A stretch of DNA of 64,000 bases from Streptantibioticus ferralitis (GTDB taxonomy: Bacteria > Actinomycetota > Actinomycetes > Streptomycetales > Streptomycetaceae). The stretch covers positions 333,235 to 397,234 of the forward strand of contig NZ_JARHTQ010000004.1 in assembly GCF_029223525.1 (NCBI RefSeq), in the 5' to 3' direction. The number at the start of each line of letters is the position of its first letter. The stretch's first letter is position 1. The notes beneath the pieces are model-generated. The model did no database searches and had not been told where the DNA came from. It saw only the letters and a program-made list of their open reading frames with translations. A program made the translations under genes and the position numbers. Of this stretch, positions 37,401 through 45,909 are shown piece after piece.

Positions 37401-38500
37401 AGGATCCGAAAGCGATCGGGTTCCGCCGGATCTCGATCAACGACTTGGATTGGCGTCCAAGCCCATTGCCAAACACTGATGTCTGGCGTGCGGGAGAACT
37501 GGATCTGCCCGCGGGTGCCTTCGACTGCAACGCGCGGCCAGGATTCGGCAATGCGCGCCCGGTCCTCGCCGTAAGAACGCAGCACATCGGCGAGGAAGGC
37601 GACCGTGTCGTAGCCCTCGAAGGCGACGAAGGAGGGCGCTTCGGCCAGCCGCTCGCGGAGGGCCGTCTCGACTCGTGCACCGAGTGGGCTGAGGCGCTCG
37701 GGCAGGTAGCGCAAGAACGGGATCGCGGCGCTGTCGTCGCCCAGCAACGTCACCCATTCGGCGAACTCCGGTTGCCCGGCCGGAGCACCAATCATGATCT
37801 CGGCGAGGCGCTGGTCGCGGCGGACAGACTTGACGATCGACACCGCCGGCTCCGGGTGGCCGACCAGAAGAAGGAGGGCTGTCGCGCGATTGTCGACGAG
37901 CTCGTCGCACACGGCCGTGGGGTCGAGCGCGCGCATGTCGAGTTCGATGACGGTGCCGCCGCGTGGCGCGAGGTAGTCCCGCAGAATGCGGGCCCCAGAC
38001 GCCCAGTAGACACTCGGGTCGGCTGCTACGGCGATTCGACTGTGGCCCGCGCTGAAGAGGAAGTCTGCGTAGATCTGCCAGCCGTGGGACTGCGCCGGGG
38101 CGAGGCGCGCGACCCATTCCGTTGGCTGTTCGGTGAGCGCGTCGAGAACCGCTGACGAGCAGAGGAAGGGCAGGCCGAGGGCGTCGGCCCTGGCGGCAGC
38201 AGCGCGAGCGACGACGCTGTGATACTCCCCCGCCAAGGCGGCCACGCCCAGGCGAGCCAATTCATCTACGGCCGCCACGGCCCTCTGTGGATCAGCCGCG
38301 GTGTCTCTGACCACCAGCTCGAGTGGTCTTCCGACGATCCCGCCGGAGTCATTGACTTCGCGAACGGCCAGCTCGAGTCCAGCGAGCAAGTGTTGGCCGG
38401 CCTCTACCCAGCCAGGCCGAGTTAGCGGAACGAGAGCGCCTATCTGGACGGATGATCCGTCAGTCCGCTCCGCTCCAGATGGCGATGGTGGCGTATTCAT
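37388..38500 (-). CDS. Leu/Ile/Val-binding-like substrate-binding protein without signal peptide
   Basis: A 370-residue type I periplasmic-binding-fold protein (Peripla_BP_6). Seen: IQIGALVPLTRPGWVEAG-type start of the first lobe, LAVREVNDSGGIVGRPLELV, and FVAFEGYDTVAFLADVL. Exported relatives have an N-terminal signal or lipobox. This one begins MNTPPSPSGAERTDG, with no hydrophobic segment and no Cys lipobox. No permease or ATPase genes are nearby. A cytosolic amide-sensing role, as in AmiC-type proteins, is possible. Confidence 0.82.
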   Translation of the reverse strand: MNTPPSPSGAERTDGSSVQIGALVPLTRPGWVEAGQHLLAGLELAVREVNDSGGIVGRPLELVVRDTAADPQRAVAAVDELARLGVAALAGEYHSVVARAAAARADALGLPFLCSSAVLDALTEQPTEWVARLAPAQSHGWQIYADFLFSAGHSRIAVAADPSVYWASGARILRDYLAPRGGTVIELDMRALDPTAVCDELVDNRATALLLLVGHPEPAVSIVKSVRRDQRLAEIMIGAPAGQPEFAEWVTLLGDDSAAIPFLRYLPERLSPLGARVETALRERLAEAPSFVAFEGYDTVAFLADVLRSYGEDRARIAESWPRVAVEGTRGQIQFSRTPDISVWQWAWTPIQVVDRDPAEPDRFRILHAC

Positions 38501-39095
38501 GCGTTGGCGTCTCCGGTGTGACGGTTCGGTTGCAGTTTATCCGGATCGCAGAGCGGCAAGGCCCGGTAGTACGCGTTCATCCCATCTCGCCGTGGCGGGC
38601 GCACCTGGGTGACCATGCCGGACATTGCATCCACCACCATCGCCAACAGGCAACCGATTGTTTGATTGCTGAGCTGCCAGGCCGCTCGATACGGGGACCG
38701 TGACTCTGGCGTTACAGGGCAGGAAGGCCAGGGGCGTTGGGGTTCCCGAGGTGATCGCCGTGTAACAGGAGGTGGGTGCAGCGACGAAGCTGATCGAGGT
38801 GGAGCGCACGGCATCGCGTGAACGGGGGGTGCCATTCGACTGCGGACGCAGTCGATGGCACGGCATTGTTCGAGGCACTGTCCACTCGTGAGGATCCGTC
38901 TGCGAGGCGCTCCTGTGGCTGGTGTTCTTGAGCATCGTCCGGCTCTCCTTAATCCCGGTCCCTCTCCAGTGGCGGGGGTCAGCGAAGATCGTCGACCGCG
39001 GGCCCGTCAGGGTGGACCAGGCGCCCAAGAAGCTGATCACCGGCGCTGACGGACGCGTGCGCGTATTGCCGGGCCACCGGTGATGTCCAGGTGCC
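38501..39095. other. Gene-poor region
   Basis: About 600 bp with no supported gene. Open frames on both strands have irregular codon use and no family resemblance that I can name. Probably debris from rearrangement. Confidence 0.4.
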
Positions 39096-39755
39096 TCATG
39101 GGCGTGCCTTCTGGCCGGTTTTCGCAGCGAAGGTGAAGGAGAGATGCAAGCCATCGAGATCGGATTCTGCGTGAACGCGGCGCAGGTCATCGACATGCGC
39201 GGAGAGCAGGGCGTCAACATCGGCGAGGGCGCCGCCGACGCCGATGCACCGCATGCCTGCTGCGTGGGCGGCATGCACGCCGGCCGGTGCGTCCTCGACG
39301 ACTACGCATTGTGCTGGTGTCGCGCCGAGCAGTTGAGCCGCGGTCAGGTAGCCCTCGGGGTTGGGCTTGCCACGCTGGATGTCATCGGCTGCCCCCAGGT
39401 GCATTGGATGCGGCAGCTGGGCTGCGGCGAGTCGCCCTTGGGCAACGGCGCGAGTGCCTGAGGTGACGATGGCTCACGCATCCCGCGGAAGCGTGCCCAG
39501 CAGCCGAGCCGCTCCCGGGGTCGCTGTCAGCCCATCGAAGTCGCGTTCCTCTCTCTCGACAATGCGGCGGGTCTCTGCCTCGGCATCCAGGTGCGGGGCG
39601 ATGAGACGGACAACATCGAGGTTCTCCGGCATCTGGCCGGTGGTGATGTCGAGGTGCGCGAGGACGCGCGGGTCAGACACGGGCGTGTCCGCCGCCTCGG
39701 CGGCTCCGGCCAGCAGCACGGTGGGCGAGAGGCCGGTGACCACCTTCTTGAGCAT
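39096..39755 (-). pseudogene. HAD-family sugar phosphatase, nonsense-interrupted
   Basis: One reading frame of 220 codons holds HAD features: DGLTATPGAARLLGTLP, AIVTSGTRAVAQGRL (Thr/Ser motif II), GKPNPEGYLTAAQLLG (Lys motif III) and VVEDAPAGVHAAHAAG (motif IV). A TGA at 39474-39476 (CGG GAT GCG TGA GCC) replaces what is a Trp or similar codon in relatives. The N-terminal part lacks the DxDGT nucleophile motif, so it was also rearranged. Not functional. Confidence 0.75.
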
Positions 39756-39808
39756 GTGTCCTACTTCTCTGCGGCGCAGAGGAGTTGACGTGCGCCGGTG
39801 GTGTGGGT

Positions 39809-40357
39809 TCAGCCCGGGTCGACCACCGTGGTGATCAGGCCGGTATTGAGGTCGTAGGCGTAGCCGCCGACCGTGATCTTGTCGATGCTGGCCGCCAGTT
39901 CTGGCGCGGTGCGTAGCCGTTCGACGTCCTCGTGCACGGTCGTGGCAGGGTCGAGGACGGCCATGGCGGCGGCCGTCTGCTCGTCATAGCCACCGCGGGC
40001 GGCGTAGCCGTGGCGCAGTTGCTCGTCGGCGAGCAGTCCGGAGCCGCAGTCGGTGTGGTGGACGACCGCGACTTCGAACCAGTCGGCGTCCGGGGTCTTG
40101 TTCTCGTGCAGGTGGCAGATCCAGGCGAGGTCCTTGATCACTGACGGGGTGACTCGGCCGCCGACGTTGCGGGCGACGATTGCCTCGCCCAGCCTCGCGC
40201 CGAGGATGGCCGCCGGCTCGACGCGGGGGTCGATGCAGGTGATGATGTAGAGCTGGTTGAAGGGGATGAACGGGATCGCGGGGACCTCGTCTTTGGCGTC
40301 GGTGGCGGCGAACCGGGCGTTGCGCTCGAGATGAGTGGCGAAGTGTGAGACAGGCAT
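39809..40357 (-). CDS. Beta-class carbonic anhydrase
   Basis: A 182-residue enzyme that hydrates CO2 to bicarbonate. The zinc ligands are Cys41, His101 and Cys104 (ITCIDPRVEP and VHHTDCG), and the Asp43-Arg45 catalytic dyad is intact. The ATG at 40357 is chosen over the long open frame reaching 41038, because that extension is antisense-like to the hydrolase gene and the family N-terminus begins here. It lies 14 bp after the hydrolase stop on the same strand, so both probably share one TetR-controlled transcript. Confidence 0.92.
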   Translation of the reverse strand: MPVSHFATHLERNARFAATDAKDEVPAIPFIPFNQLYIITCIDPRVEPAAILGARLGEAIVARNVGGRVTPSVIKDLAWICHLHENKTPDADWFEVAVVHHTDCGSGLLADEQLRHGYAARGGYDEQTAAAMAVLDPATTVHEDVERLRTAPELAASIDKITVGGYAYDLNTGLITTVVDPG

Positions 40358-40371
40358 GACGGTGGCTCCGG

Positions 40372-41115
40372 TCAGCGGGATGGGCGGATCGCCCGGGCGG
40401 CGGTGAGGATGAGGTCGGCGACTTCGGCGGGTCGTGCGACCGGCACGGCGTGCGCGGATTCCACTTCCACGAGTTGGGATCCGGCGCGCTCGGCCATGAA
40501 GCGCAGGATGGCGGGCGGCAGTGAGCGGTCCTGCGTGGAGATCAACGCCCACGAGGGCAGGGTGCGCCAGCTCGGCGTGCCGGGCAGCGTCTCGCCCAGG
40601 GCGGCCGGGTCGATTGGTCGTTGGCAGGCTGCCATCACCGCGGCGTGGGTGGGCTCGACGTCGGCGGCGTAGACCTCGCCGAAGCGCTCCGGTCGCAGGA
40701 TCAGGTCGTTGCCGCCCAACGGGTTCGGCGTGACATCGAGGTTGTCGGGGGTGAGCAGGCTGCCGGGGAACTTGGCGTTGAGCTCGCCGGCGCTCTCCCC
40801 GGTGTCGGGCTGGAACGCGGCGACGTAGACCAGCGCCGCGACGGTCCCGCTCGCGGTGACGGCCGGATGTGAGATGACGGCGCCGGCGTAGGAGTGCCCG
40901 GCGAGCACCACCGGACCGGGCACTCGGTCGAGGAACCCGCGAAGGTACTCGGCGTCTTGCGCCAGGCTGCGCATCGGCAGGGCCGGGGCGTGCGCGACGG
41001 CGCCGGCCGTGTGCAGGCGCCTGGCCACCCCGTGCCACACGGACGCGTCGGTCAGCGCGCCGTGCACGAGGACGATGGACGGCAATGCACTAGACAGAAC
41101 GTTCGTTCTTCCCAT
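40372..41115 (-). CDS. Alpha/beta hydrolase
   Basis: A hydrolase of about 247 residues of the salicylate-binding/hydroxynitrile-lyase-like branch. Seen: IVLVHGALTDASVWHGVA (oxyanion region), LAGHSYAGAV (nucleophile Ser), LISTQDRSLPP (acid) and VESAHAVPVARPAEV (His). The triad is complete. Start at ATG 41115 is uncertain, because an AGAACGTTC operator-like sequence falls just inside it and a downstream TTG is possible. It is divergent from tetR at 41181. Confidence 0.88.
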   Translation of the reverse strand: MGRTNVLSSALPSIVLVHGALTDASVWHGVARRLHTAGAVAHAPALPMRSLAQDAEYLRGFLDRVPGPVVLAGHSYAGAVISHPAVTASGTVAALVYVAAFQPDTGESAGELNAKFPGSLLTPDNLDVTPNPLGGNDLILRPERFGEVYAADVEPTHAAVMAACQRPIDPAALGETLPGTPSWRTLPSWALISTQDRSLPPAILRFMAERAGSQLVEVESAHAVPVARPAEVADLILTAARAIRPSR

Positions 41116-41162
41116 GCGGCTGACTGTACGAGACATGGGCCGTGGGGTCAATAGAACGTTCT
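41095..41162. promoter_or_regulatory. Two AGAACGTTC dyads in the tetR/hydrolase promoter region
   Basis: AGAACGTTCT, a perfect palindrome, lies at 41153-41162, and AGAACGTTCGTTCT starts at about 41096. They flank the divergent starts, as TetR-type operators do. Confidence 0.65.
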
Positions 41163-41180
41163 GTCTTCTATGCTGGGGGC

Positions 41181-41744
41181 ATGATGAGCGCCGCTTCGAG
41201 CCCGCGCGACCGGCTGCTGGAGACCGCGCGCCGGCTGTTCTACGCCGAGGGCATCCACACCGTCCCGGTGGACCGCCTGATCACCGAGGCCGGCGTGACC
41301 AGGGCGACCTTCTACCGGCACTTCCCGGCCAAGGAGGACCTGGTGGAGGCCTACCTGCGCGCCACAGACGCGGACCTGCGCGCGGCGGTCGCCGACACGC
41401 TGGAACAGCCGGACCCGCAGCAGGCCGCCGCCGCGCTGCTCGACCTGATCGGCCAGGTCACCTGCTCGGCGGGATTCCGCGGCTGCCACTTCATCAACGC
41501 CTCCGCCGAGTACCCCGACCCCGCGGACCCGGTTCGCGTCGCCGTGGCCGAGCACCGCGCCTGGTTCCAGGAGACGGTGACGCGCCTGGCCGCCCAGACC
41601 GGGCACCCCGATCCCGACCACGCCGGCCGCGTCCTGGTGCTCCTGCACGACGGCGCGCTGTCGGCAGCCGAACTCGACGACCCGCAGCAGGTACGGAAAA
41701 CCGTGATCCGCGCGGGCAAGGACCTACTCGGACTCACCGCGTGA
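41181..41744 (+). CDS. TetR family transcriptional regulator
   Basis: A 187-residue TetR/AcrR repressor. The helix-turn-helix is VDRLITEAGVTRATFYRHFP (about 30-50), and the ligand-binding domain contains a Cys-bearing segment (VTCSAGFRGCHFINA). That segment is typical of TetR_C proteins such as those beside alkyl hydroperoxide or hydrolase genes. ATG 41181 follows GGGGGC. It probably represses itself and the divergent hydrolase-carbonic anhydrase pair through the two AGAACGTTC sites. Confidence 0.93.
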   Translation: MMSAASSPRDRLLETARRLFYAEGIHTVPVDRLITEAGVTRATFYRHFPAKEDLVEAYLRATDADLRAAVADTLEQPDPQQAAAALLDLIGQVTCSAGFRGCHFINASAEYPDPADPVRVAVAEHRAWFQETVTRLAAQTGHPDPDHAGRVLVLLHDGALSAAELDDPQQVRKTVIRAGKDLLGLTA

Positions 41745-42118
41745 GCAGCTGATGCGCGGCACCCCCGCCAGCCATGACGTCCAGCTGCGCGACACGCCGG
41801 CCCCCGGCCGGCGACAGGCGTGAGCGCACGCTCATTCCGGCTGGGCAACCACGTCACACACGCACATCGGCAACTTGTTTGCGTGTGCCACGGCCGATGC
41901 CCGGCCAGGCTCGGTCGAGGTGTCCGGCGGGACGCTCTCAATTCGGCTGCCCACCAGTGGTTTGGTGTGGCTCACTTTTGGCGTGTGTCCTCGCTGGGTG
42001 CCGTGGCGGGGTTGTGGGTCAAGAGGGGTCTGCGCAGCCCGAAGTGGCCATGCGTTGGATCCTGGCATGGGCCCGCGCATGGGAGCGCCCGGGGCGGTCT
42101 GGGTCGGGTGAGTGGTGG
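41745..42118. other. Region without a supported gene
   Basis: About 370 bp. It contains short frames on both strands with no family resemblance. No terminator hairpin of note was seen after tetR. Confidence 0.35.
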
Positions 42119-43375
42119 TCAGCGTCCGATGCGTTGCTGTGGATGGTGGTGGGCGAGGTGTCGGCGTAGCAGGTCGCGTCCGTAGTCGCCGCCGTTGGGG
42201 GTGCGCACGATGGTGTGGACGTGGAACGGTTCGGGTTGGTCGTTGTCGAGGAAGACGCCTTGGTGGCAGTCGTATTCGATCAGGACGACGGGGCTGTGGA
42301 CGCGGTAGTAGAAGGCGTCATCGTCGCCGCTCCCGCCGATCCAGGCGATGTGCGTGTCGTCGAGGTGCCGCTCGACGCTGTCCATGAACGCGGCGGCGGG
42401 ACCGTCCGGGAGTCGCCGCGCGTAGGTCTTCACCAAGTGGAGCAGCGACTCCCGTTGCCTGTGGGAGAGTCCGCCGGCCGGTAGCCCCGCGTAGGGGATG
42501 ACGCGGTTGTCCTGGGCGGCGCCGCCCAGGTGCCTGCCGTTGACCGGGTCGGCGAGTTCGGCGGGCAGGTCCTGCGCCCGGATCGATGTGTGGAGAACGG
42601 CCTGACGTGCCTGTTCAGGGTGCAAGCTGCGCCGCAGGTCGAGTCCGGCCGTCCGCTGCTCGTCGAACAGGCGCAGGCCCTTGTGGGTACCGCGGTCGGC
42701 CTCGGTGGGCTCGGCACCGATGAAGGTCGGGGTGAGGACCATCTGCCGGCCGATGATGAAGCAGTGCACGTCGAGGTGGTGGCCCCACAGTTGCCATCCC
42801 CACGGCTGAGTTGTCGAGGGGGTGCCGAACACTGCGAAGGAATAGCAGTATTCGGTGAGGGTGTCGCGGTACTGGTCGATCAGCTCGCCGAGCGCGGCGT
42901 TGAGTTTCATCGCCGTCCGAGCGTCGGAGAAGCCGGTGGCGGACAAGGACGCCTCGAGGATCGCGAGCGCACGCTCGCGCTGCGCGGGCTGAAGGTCCTC
43001 CAGGCGCAGGCCGTGCGGATCCCAGTTCGGAAAGGCATTGATCCACATACGCCATTCGTCCGCGTCGACGGCGAACAGGACGTCGTCGCGCTGCGCGGGA
43101 GTGAGGCAGTCGAGGAAGGCGGTCGCCGCCTTGCTCGCGGGCTCGGGATTCCAGCCGGTGTCCTGGAGGGCGAACAGGTCGGGTACGACGTGCCCGTCCG
43201 TCGTGATGCCGACCAGCGGCTCCTTCGCCCTGCCCAGCACGGGCGGGAAGAACTCCCGCGCTACCGCCTGGAGATCCGGGGGAAGGGCCGAGAGATCCAC
43301 CCGGGCGTCCTGGATCGGCAGTCCGAGGACGGGTCCGAATCCCCGGTAGCGCGTCTTCTCATCTTCATCATCCAT
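42119..43375 (-). CDS. DUF3500 domain protein
   Basis: A 418-residue protein of the DUF3500 family. The central WGWQLWGHHLDVHCFIIG and the downstream FIGAEPTEADRG are hallmarks, as are YDCHQGVFLDN and HTIVRTPNGGDYG towards the end. Characterised biochemistry for the family is lacking. The conserved His/Trp/Asp residues suggest metal or cofactor binding. ATG 43375 starts the family N-terminus. The open frame continues to 44176, but the extension is antisense to other genes. No signal peptide. Confidence 0.85.
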   Translation of the reverse strand: MDDEDEKTRYRGFGPVLGLPIQDARVDLSALPPDLQAVAREFFPPVLGRAKEPLVGITTDGHVVPDLFALQDTGWNPEPASKAATAFLDCLTPAQRDDVLFAVDADEWRMWINAFPNWDPHGLRLEDLQPAQRERALAILEASLSATGFSDARTAMKLNAALGELIDQYRDTLTEYCYSFAVFGTPSTTQPWGWQLWGHHLDVHCFIIGRQMVLTPTFIGAEPTEADRGTHKGLRLFDEQRTAGLDLRRSLHPEQARQAVLHTSIRAQDLPAELADPVNGRHLGGAAQDNRVIPYAGLPAGGLSHRQRESLLHLVKTYARRLPDGPAAAFMDSVERHLDDTHIAWIGGSGDDDAFYYRVHSPVVLIEYDCHQGVFLDNDQPEPFHVHTIVRTPNGGDYGRDLLRRHLAHHHPQQRIGR

Positions 43376-43398
43376 GATGGGACATGCCTTCCTTATGC

Positions 43399-43563
43399 TC
43401 AGGCGCCAGTCGGCCAGGCCGCGGCGAGCGGGGTTGTCGGCCGTCCGGACAGGCGGGTGAGGTCGCCGCCGTCGGTGTGGCGGCCGCCGCGTCGGAGGCC
43501 CTGGTCGGTGTCGGCCAGTAACTGTGCGATGGGTTGGGGTGGGCCCGTTTCGGCGAGGGTGAT
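43399..43563 (-). pseudogene. SDR/NmrA-like reductase, C-terminal fragment cut by the IS end
   Basis: The frame ending at TGA 43399-43401 reads ITLAETGPPQPIAQLLADTD, QGLRRGGRHTDGGDLTRLSG and RPTTPLAAAWPTGA. This is the C-terminal text of actinobacterial NmrA-like reductases (RGGLxDDSGxLSRLIGRPTTPL). It runs directly into the IS inverted repeat at 43564, so the element interrupted this gene. The N-terminal part is not seen on the far side. Confidence 0.6.
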
Positions 43564-43602
43564 GGCGCTCGCGGAAGTTGGTTCTGGCCGCGATTTCGTG
43601 AA
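43564..43602 (+). repeat. Left terminal inverted repeat of the ISL3-derived element
   Basis: Begins GGCGCTC and ends CGCGATTTCGTGAA. The complement of 44902-44940 with five mismatches, all between positions 8 and 16. Confidence 0.8.
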
Positions 43603-43661
43603 GGATCTTGCAGTCGCTCGACCCGGTGCGGTCCGTCCAGAGCGCCTGGTTGGATGAACGC

Positions 43662-44387
43662 ATGACGGATTGGTCGACGCTCTCCGACGTGTGCGGTTCC
43701 GCGGAACACGTGCCTGGTCTCTTGGCCCGGTTCGAGGCCGATCCGAGCGGTGTGTCGTCCGAGTTGGTGGACCACCTGTGTCCGCAGCTGGATACCGCCT
43801 TCACCGCCAGCTTCGCAGCCCTTCCGCGCCTGGCCGAGATCGCGACCGCGGGCAGCCGGGAGGCTCTGGGCTGGGTGCTGCTGGCGGCGGGGGCAATCGC
43901 TGCCTGTTCGCCTGGGCTGTCCGAGCCCGACAGCCCTCTTACGGTCTTCTCGGCTCCGATTGCGGTTCTGCGCGACCTCACCGATCGCCGCTTGAGCCAG
44001 ACGGCCGAAGCCGGGGAATACGTGAACCTGCTGCAGGCCCTGCTTTCTTTCGAGGGCGTTGAGATCTGGGATCGCTGCCTGGACGGCCTGGAGACTGGTG
44101 AGTACGAGGTCGACTGCCCGTACTGCGGGGTCGACGTGTTCGTCGTAATCGGGCAGGAAGACTTCTTCTGTTGCACCGAGGACTACGCGTTGCGAGATGT
44201 GCAGAAGTCACCCCTCCAACCCTCGCGAATGCAGGAGTTGGAAGGGCTGCCGCAGAGGTTGTTCACGCGGGCAATGGCGGATGGGCAGGAGGGCTTCGCT
44301 CATGGCGTCCGTTACCTCTTTGGGCGAGCCGCTTGTCCGGACTGTGGGACCGACTTCTCGGTGGCCGAGCGGGTGGCGGCCGGTTGA
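43662..44387 (+). CDS. Hypothetical protein with zinc-ribbon-like Cys pairs, inside the IS ends
   Basis: A 241-residue protein (MTDWSTLSDVCGSAEHVPGL). It is largely helical with an Ala/Leu-rich middle (FAALPRLAEIATAGSREALG). Two Cys pairs, VDCPYCGVDVF at about 149 and CPDCGTDFSV near the C-terminus, could bind one zinc ion as a split ribbon. I know the family only as a conserved Streptomyces hypothetical. The start is ATG 43662, and an upstream TTG at 43650 is possible. Lying between IS inverted repeats, it is either a passenger gene or was enclosed by later insertion. Confidence 0.75.
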   Translation: MTDWSTLSDVCGSAEHVPGLLARFEADPSGVSSELVDHLCPQLDTAFTASFAALPRLAEIATAGSREALGWVLLAAGAIAACSPGLSEPDSPLTVFSAPIAVLRDLTDRRLSQTAEAGEYVNLLQALLSFEGVEIWDRCLDGLETGEYEVDCPYCGVDVFVVIGQEDFFCCTEDYALRDVQKSPLQPSRMQELEGLPQRLFTRAMADGQEGFAHGVRYLFGRAACPDCGTDFSVAERVAAG

Positions 44388-44407
44388 ATTCCGTGACCGA
44401 CCCGGGG

Positions 44408-44790
44408 CTATGTGCCGGCGAGGATTCGGGTCCGTAGTAGTCGGAAGCTGGGTCGGCCGTACATGGCTCTCTTGACCGTTTTAAAAGTTACGTGGCCTTC
44501 GACCTTGCCGGAGCTCCACTCGTGGGTGAGTCCGGCGGTGACGGCGTCGAAGTCCTGACGGAAGAACGCGGCGAACTTGGCGACCGGGGCAACATCGGAC
44601 TGTTCGGCCTGGCCGATCCAGGCGGGCAGTAGTTGGCCTCGGCGGTTGCGGACCAGGTCCGGGCAGGCGCAGGCGAGGCCACACCCCTCGCGATGTCCGG
44701 GCAGGCGAGGCGGGCCTGGTCGAGGTGCTCGATCTCCTCGGCGCCGAGGCGGTCACGGTTCCGCATGATCCAGGAGGTGATCTTGCGCGG
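44408..44790 (-). pseudogene. ISL3-family transposase, C-terminal remnant
   Basis: Minus-strand text in shifted frames: ITSWIMRNRDRLGAEEIEHL with DQARLACPDIAR, then after a frame change LTHEWSSGKVEGHV and KTVKRAMYGRPSFRLLRTRI up to TAG. WSSGKVEGHV...KR.MYGR..F.LLR.R is the ISL3 DDE C-terminal signature. The N-terminal two thirds are missing, and an AT-rich CTTTTAAAAC disrupts the VNRIK segment. Confidence 0.75.
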
Positions 44791-44901
44791 GCTCGGGATT
44801 TCCGCTGGCGCGGCTGAGGCCGTTCCGGTTCGACAGAGGAGGCCTCATGATCGAGAAGTGCCCCGAGTGAACGTTCCTGCATTCGGCCCCTGATCTGGGC
44901 G

Positions 44902-44940
44902 TTCACGAAATCGCGGCCAGAACCACTTTCAAAGAGCGCC
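44902..44940 (-). repeat. Right terminal inverted repeat of the ISL3-derived element
   Basis: On the minus strand it begins GGCGCTCTTTGAAAGTGG and continues into the same CGCGATTTCGTGAA core as the left end. Confidence 0.8.
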
Positions 44941-45173
44941 GACAAGGGCGCGGGCGGTTTCGAGCACGTCCCTGTAACGCACTTCGGTTTCGGACTACCT
45001 GCAGCTGTGGCTGGGCCCCGGGGCGCTTCATCCCGCGCGGCCTGCGGTGCCTCGGCGAGCGCTGGAAAGCGCTCGGCCACGTCACGATCAGTCCCTAGAA
45101 AGATCATTCAGATCGCCCTGGTCATCACACGCTTCGAGCGCCAGGCAGCGAACTGGGTCTCGCTGGGATCACG

Positions 45174-45821
45174 TCAGTGGCCGAGGTTGACTTGTGCCCT
45201 GTGGTGGTCGCTTCTCTCGATCAGGTCGACGAACCCGAGGGCGTAGTCCGCGGCGGAGATCGCGCCGCCGTCCTCGGGCTGGACCGCGACGTCGGCGCCG
45301 AGGCGATAACGGCCGAGTCGTTCGCCGGGCATCCGCGCGCCGAACCTGAGCGCCGGGCTCACAAAGACCCAGTCGAGTGTCGCGGGCGTGGCCGGGAGGT
45401 CCTCGATGATGAGCGCCGCCCCGGCGCGGATCTCGTCGTGGAGCTCGGCGGGTATGTGGCTGAGGTCGGTGACGAAGCGGTCCGCCCCGGGCGCAGGGCG
45501 CAGCGATGAGTAGCCGCCGACGACGAACAGGGGCACGCCCGCGGCGTCGGCCAGACGCGCGATCGTGCGGTAGACGTCGCGGAAGGTACCGGCCAACGGG
45601 CTGCGTGGGGCGAGTGCGCCCACGACGACGTCCGCGCTCTCGATGGGTGCTGAGAGCGTCGCCTCGTCGGTGGCGTCGCCTTGGACATAGGTCACGTTCG
45701 GGATCGGCGCGTCGGGGAGCGAGCGGCTCAGCGCGGTGACCTGGTGGCCGCGATCAGCGGCCTCCGCGACGATGGCCGAACCTGCGTAGCCGGTGCCGCC
45801 GATGACGGTAATGCGAGACAC
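45174..45821 (-). CDS. NAD(P)-dependent epimerase/reductase (atypical SDR)
   Basis: A 215-residue Rossmann-fold protein starting at GTG 45821 (AAAGG 9 bp upstream): SRITVIGGTGYAGSAIVAEA, then VTYVQGDATDEATL and VVGGYSSLRPAPGADRF. The tail GAISAADYALGFVDLIER matches the same atypical SDR group as the gene at 342-998. It is divergent from an HxlR regulator, a very common arrangement in which HxlR senses oxidative or electrophile stress and controls an NAD(P)H-using reductase. Confidence 0.9.
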   Translation of the reverse strand: MSRITVIGGTGYAGSAIVAEAADRGHQVTALSRSLPDAPIPNVTYVQGDATDEATLSAPIESADVVVGALAPRSPLAGTFRDVYRTIARLADAAGVPLFVVGGYSSLRPAPGADRFVTDLSHIPAELHDEIRAGAALIIEDLPATPATLDWVFVSPALRFGARMPGERLGRYRLGADVAVQPEDGGAISAADYALGFVDLIERSDHHRAQVNLGH

Positions 45822-45909
45822 GACGTGCCTTTCCACGGGACGGGTGGCGTCGGACGACGCGCTGCGATTACCGTATGAGCGCAGCTCTCTGACGGGAAGA
45901 AGGCACTTT

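Larger units (their letters stand above)
43564..44940. mobile_element. ISL3-derived element carrying a passenger gene
   Basis: Terminal inverted repeats of 39 bp with 34 matches bound 1.38 kb: 43564-43602 and 44902-44940, sharing GGTTCTGGCCGCGATTTCGT. Inside are a decayed ISL3-family transposase C-terminus (minus strand) and an intact zinc-ribbon gene (plus strand). No 8 bp target duplication is visible at the flanks. The left end truncates a reductase gene. Confidence 0.65.

Noticed and set aside
38537..39274. 245-codon minus-strand frame
   Set aside because: Irregular codon use, no motif, overlaps the HAD pseudogene in another frame, and has no credible ribosome binding site.
39809..41038. 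409-codon frame that would fuse carbonic anhydrase to an upstream domain
   Set aside because: The extension is antisense-phase text of the hydrolase gene (His/Arg/Pro-rich). The carbonic anhydrase begins at 40357.
41774..42169. 131-codon plus-strand frame
   Set aside because: Cys/Arg/Trp-rich composition unlike real genes here, overlaps the end of the DUF3500 gene, and no family is recognised.
42119..44176. 685-codon frame that would extend the DUF3500 protein
   Set aside because: The extra 267 N-terminal codons cross the reductase fragment, the IS end and the antisense of the zinc-ribbon gene. The family N-terminus starts at 43375.
44941..45173. Continuation of the reductase gene interrupted at 43564 on the far side of the IS-bounded unit
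   Set aside because: No NmrA-like N-terminal text or NAD(P) glycine motif is visible here in either strand, so the missing half is not at this flank.
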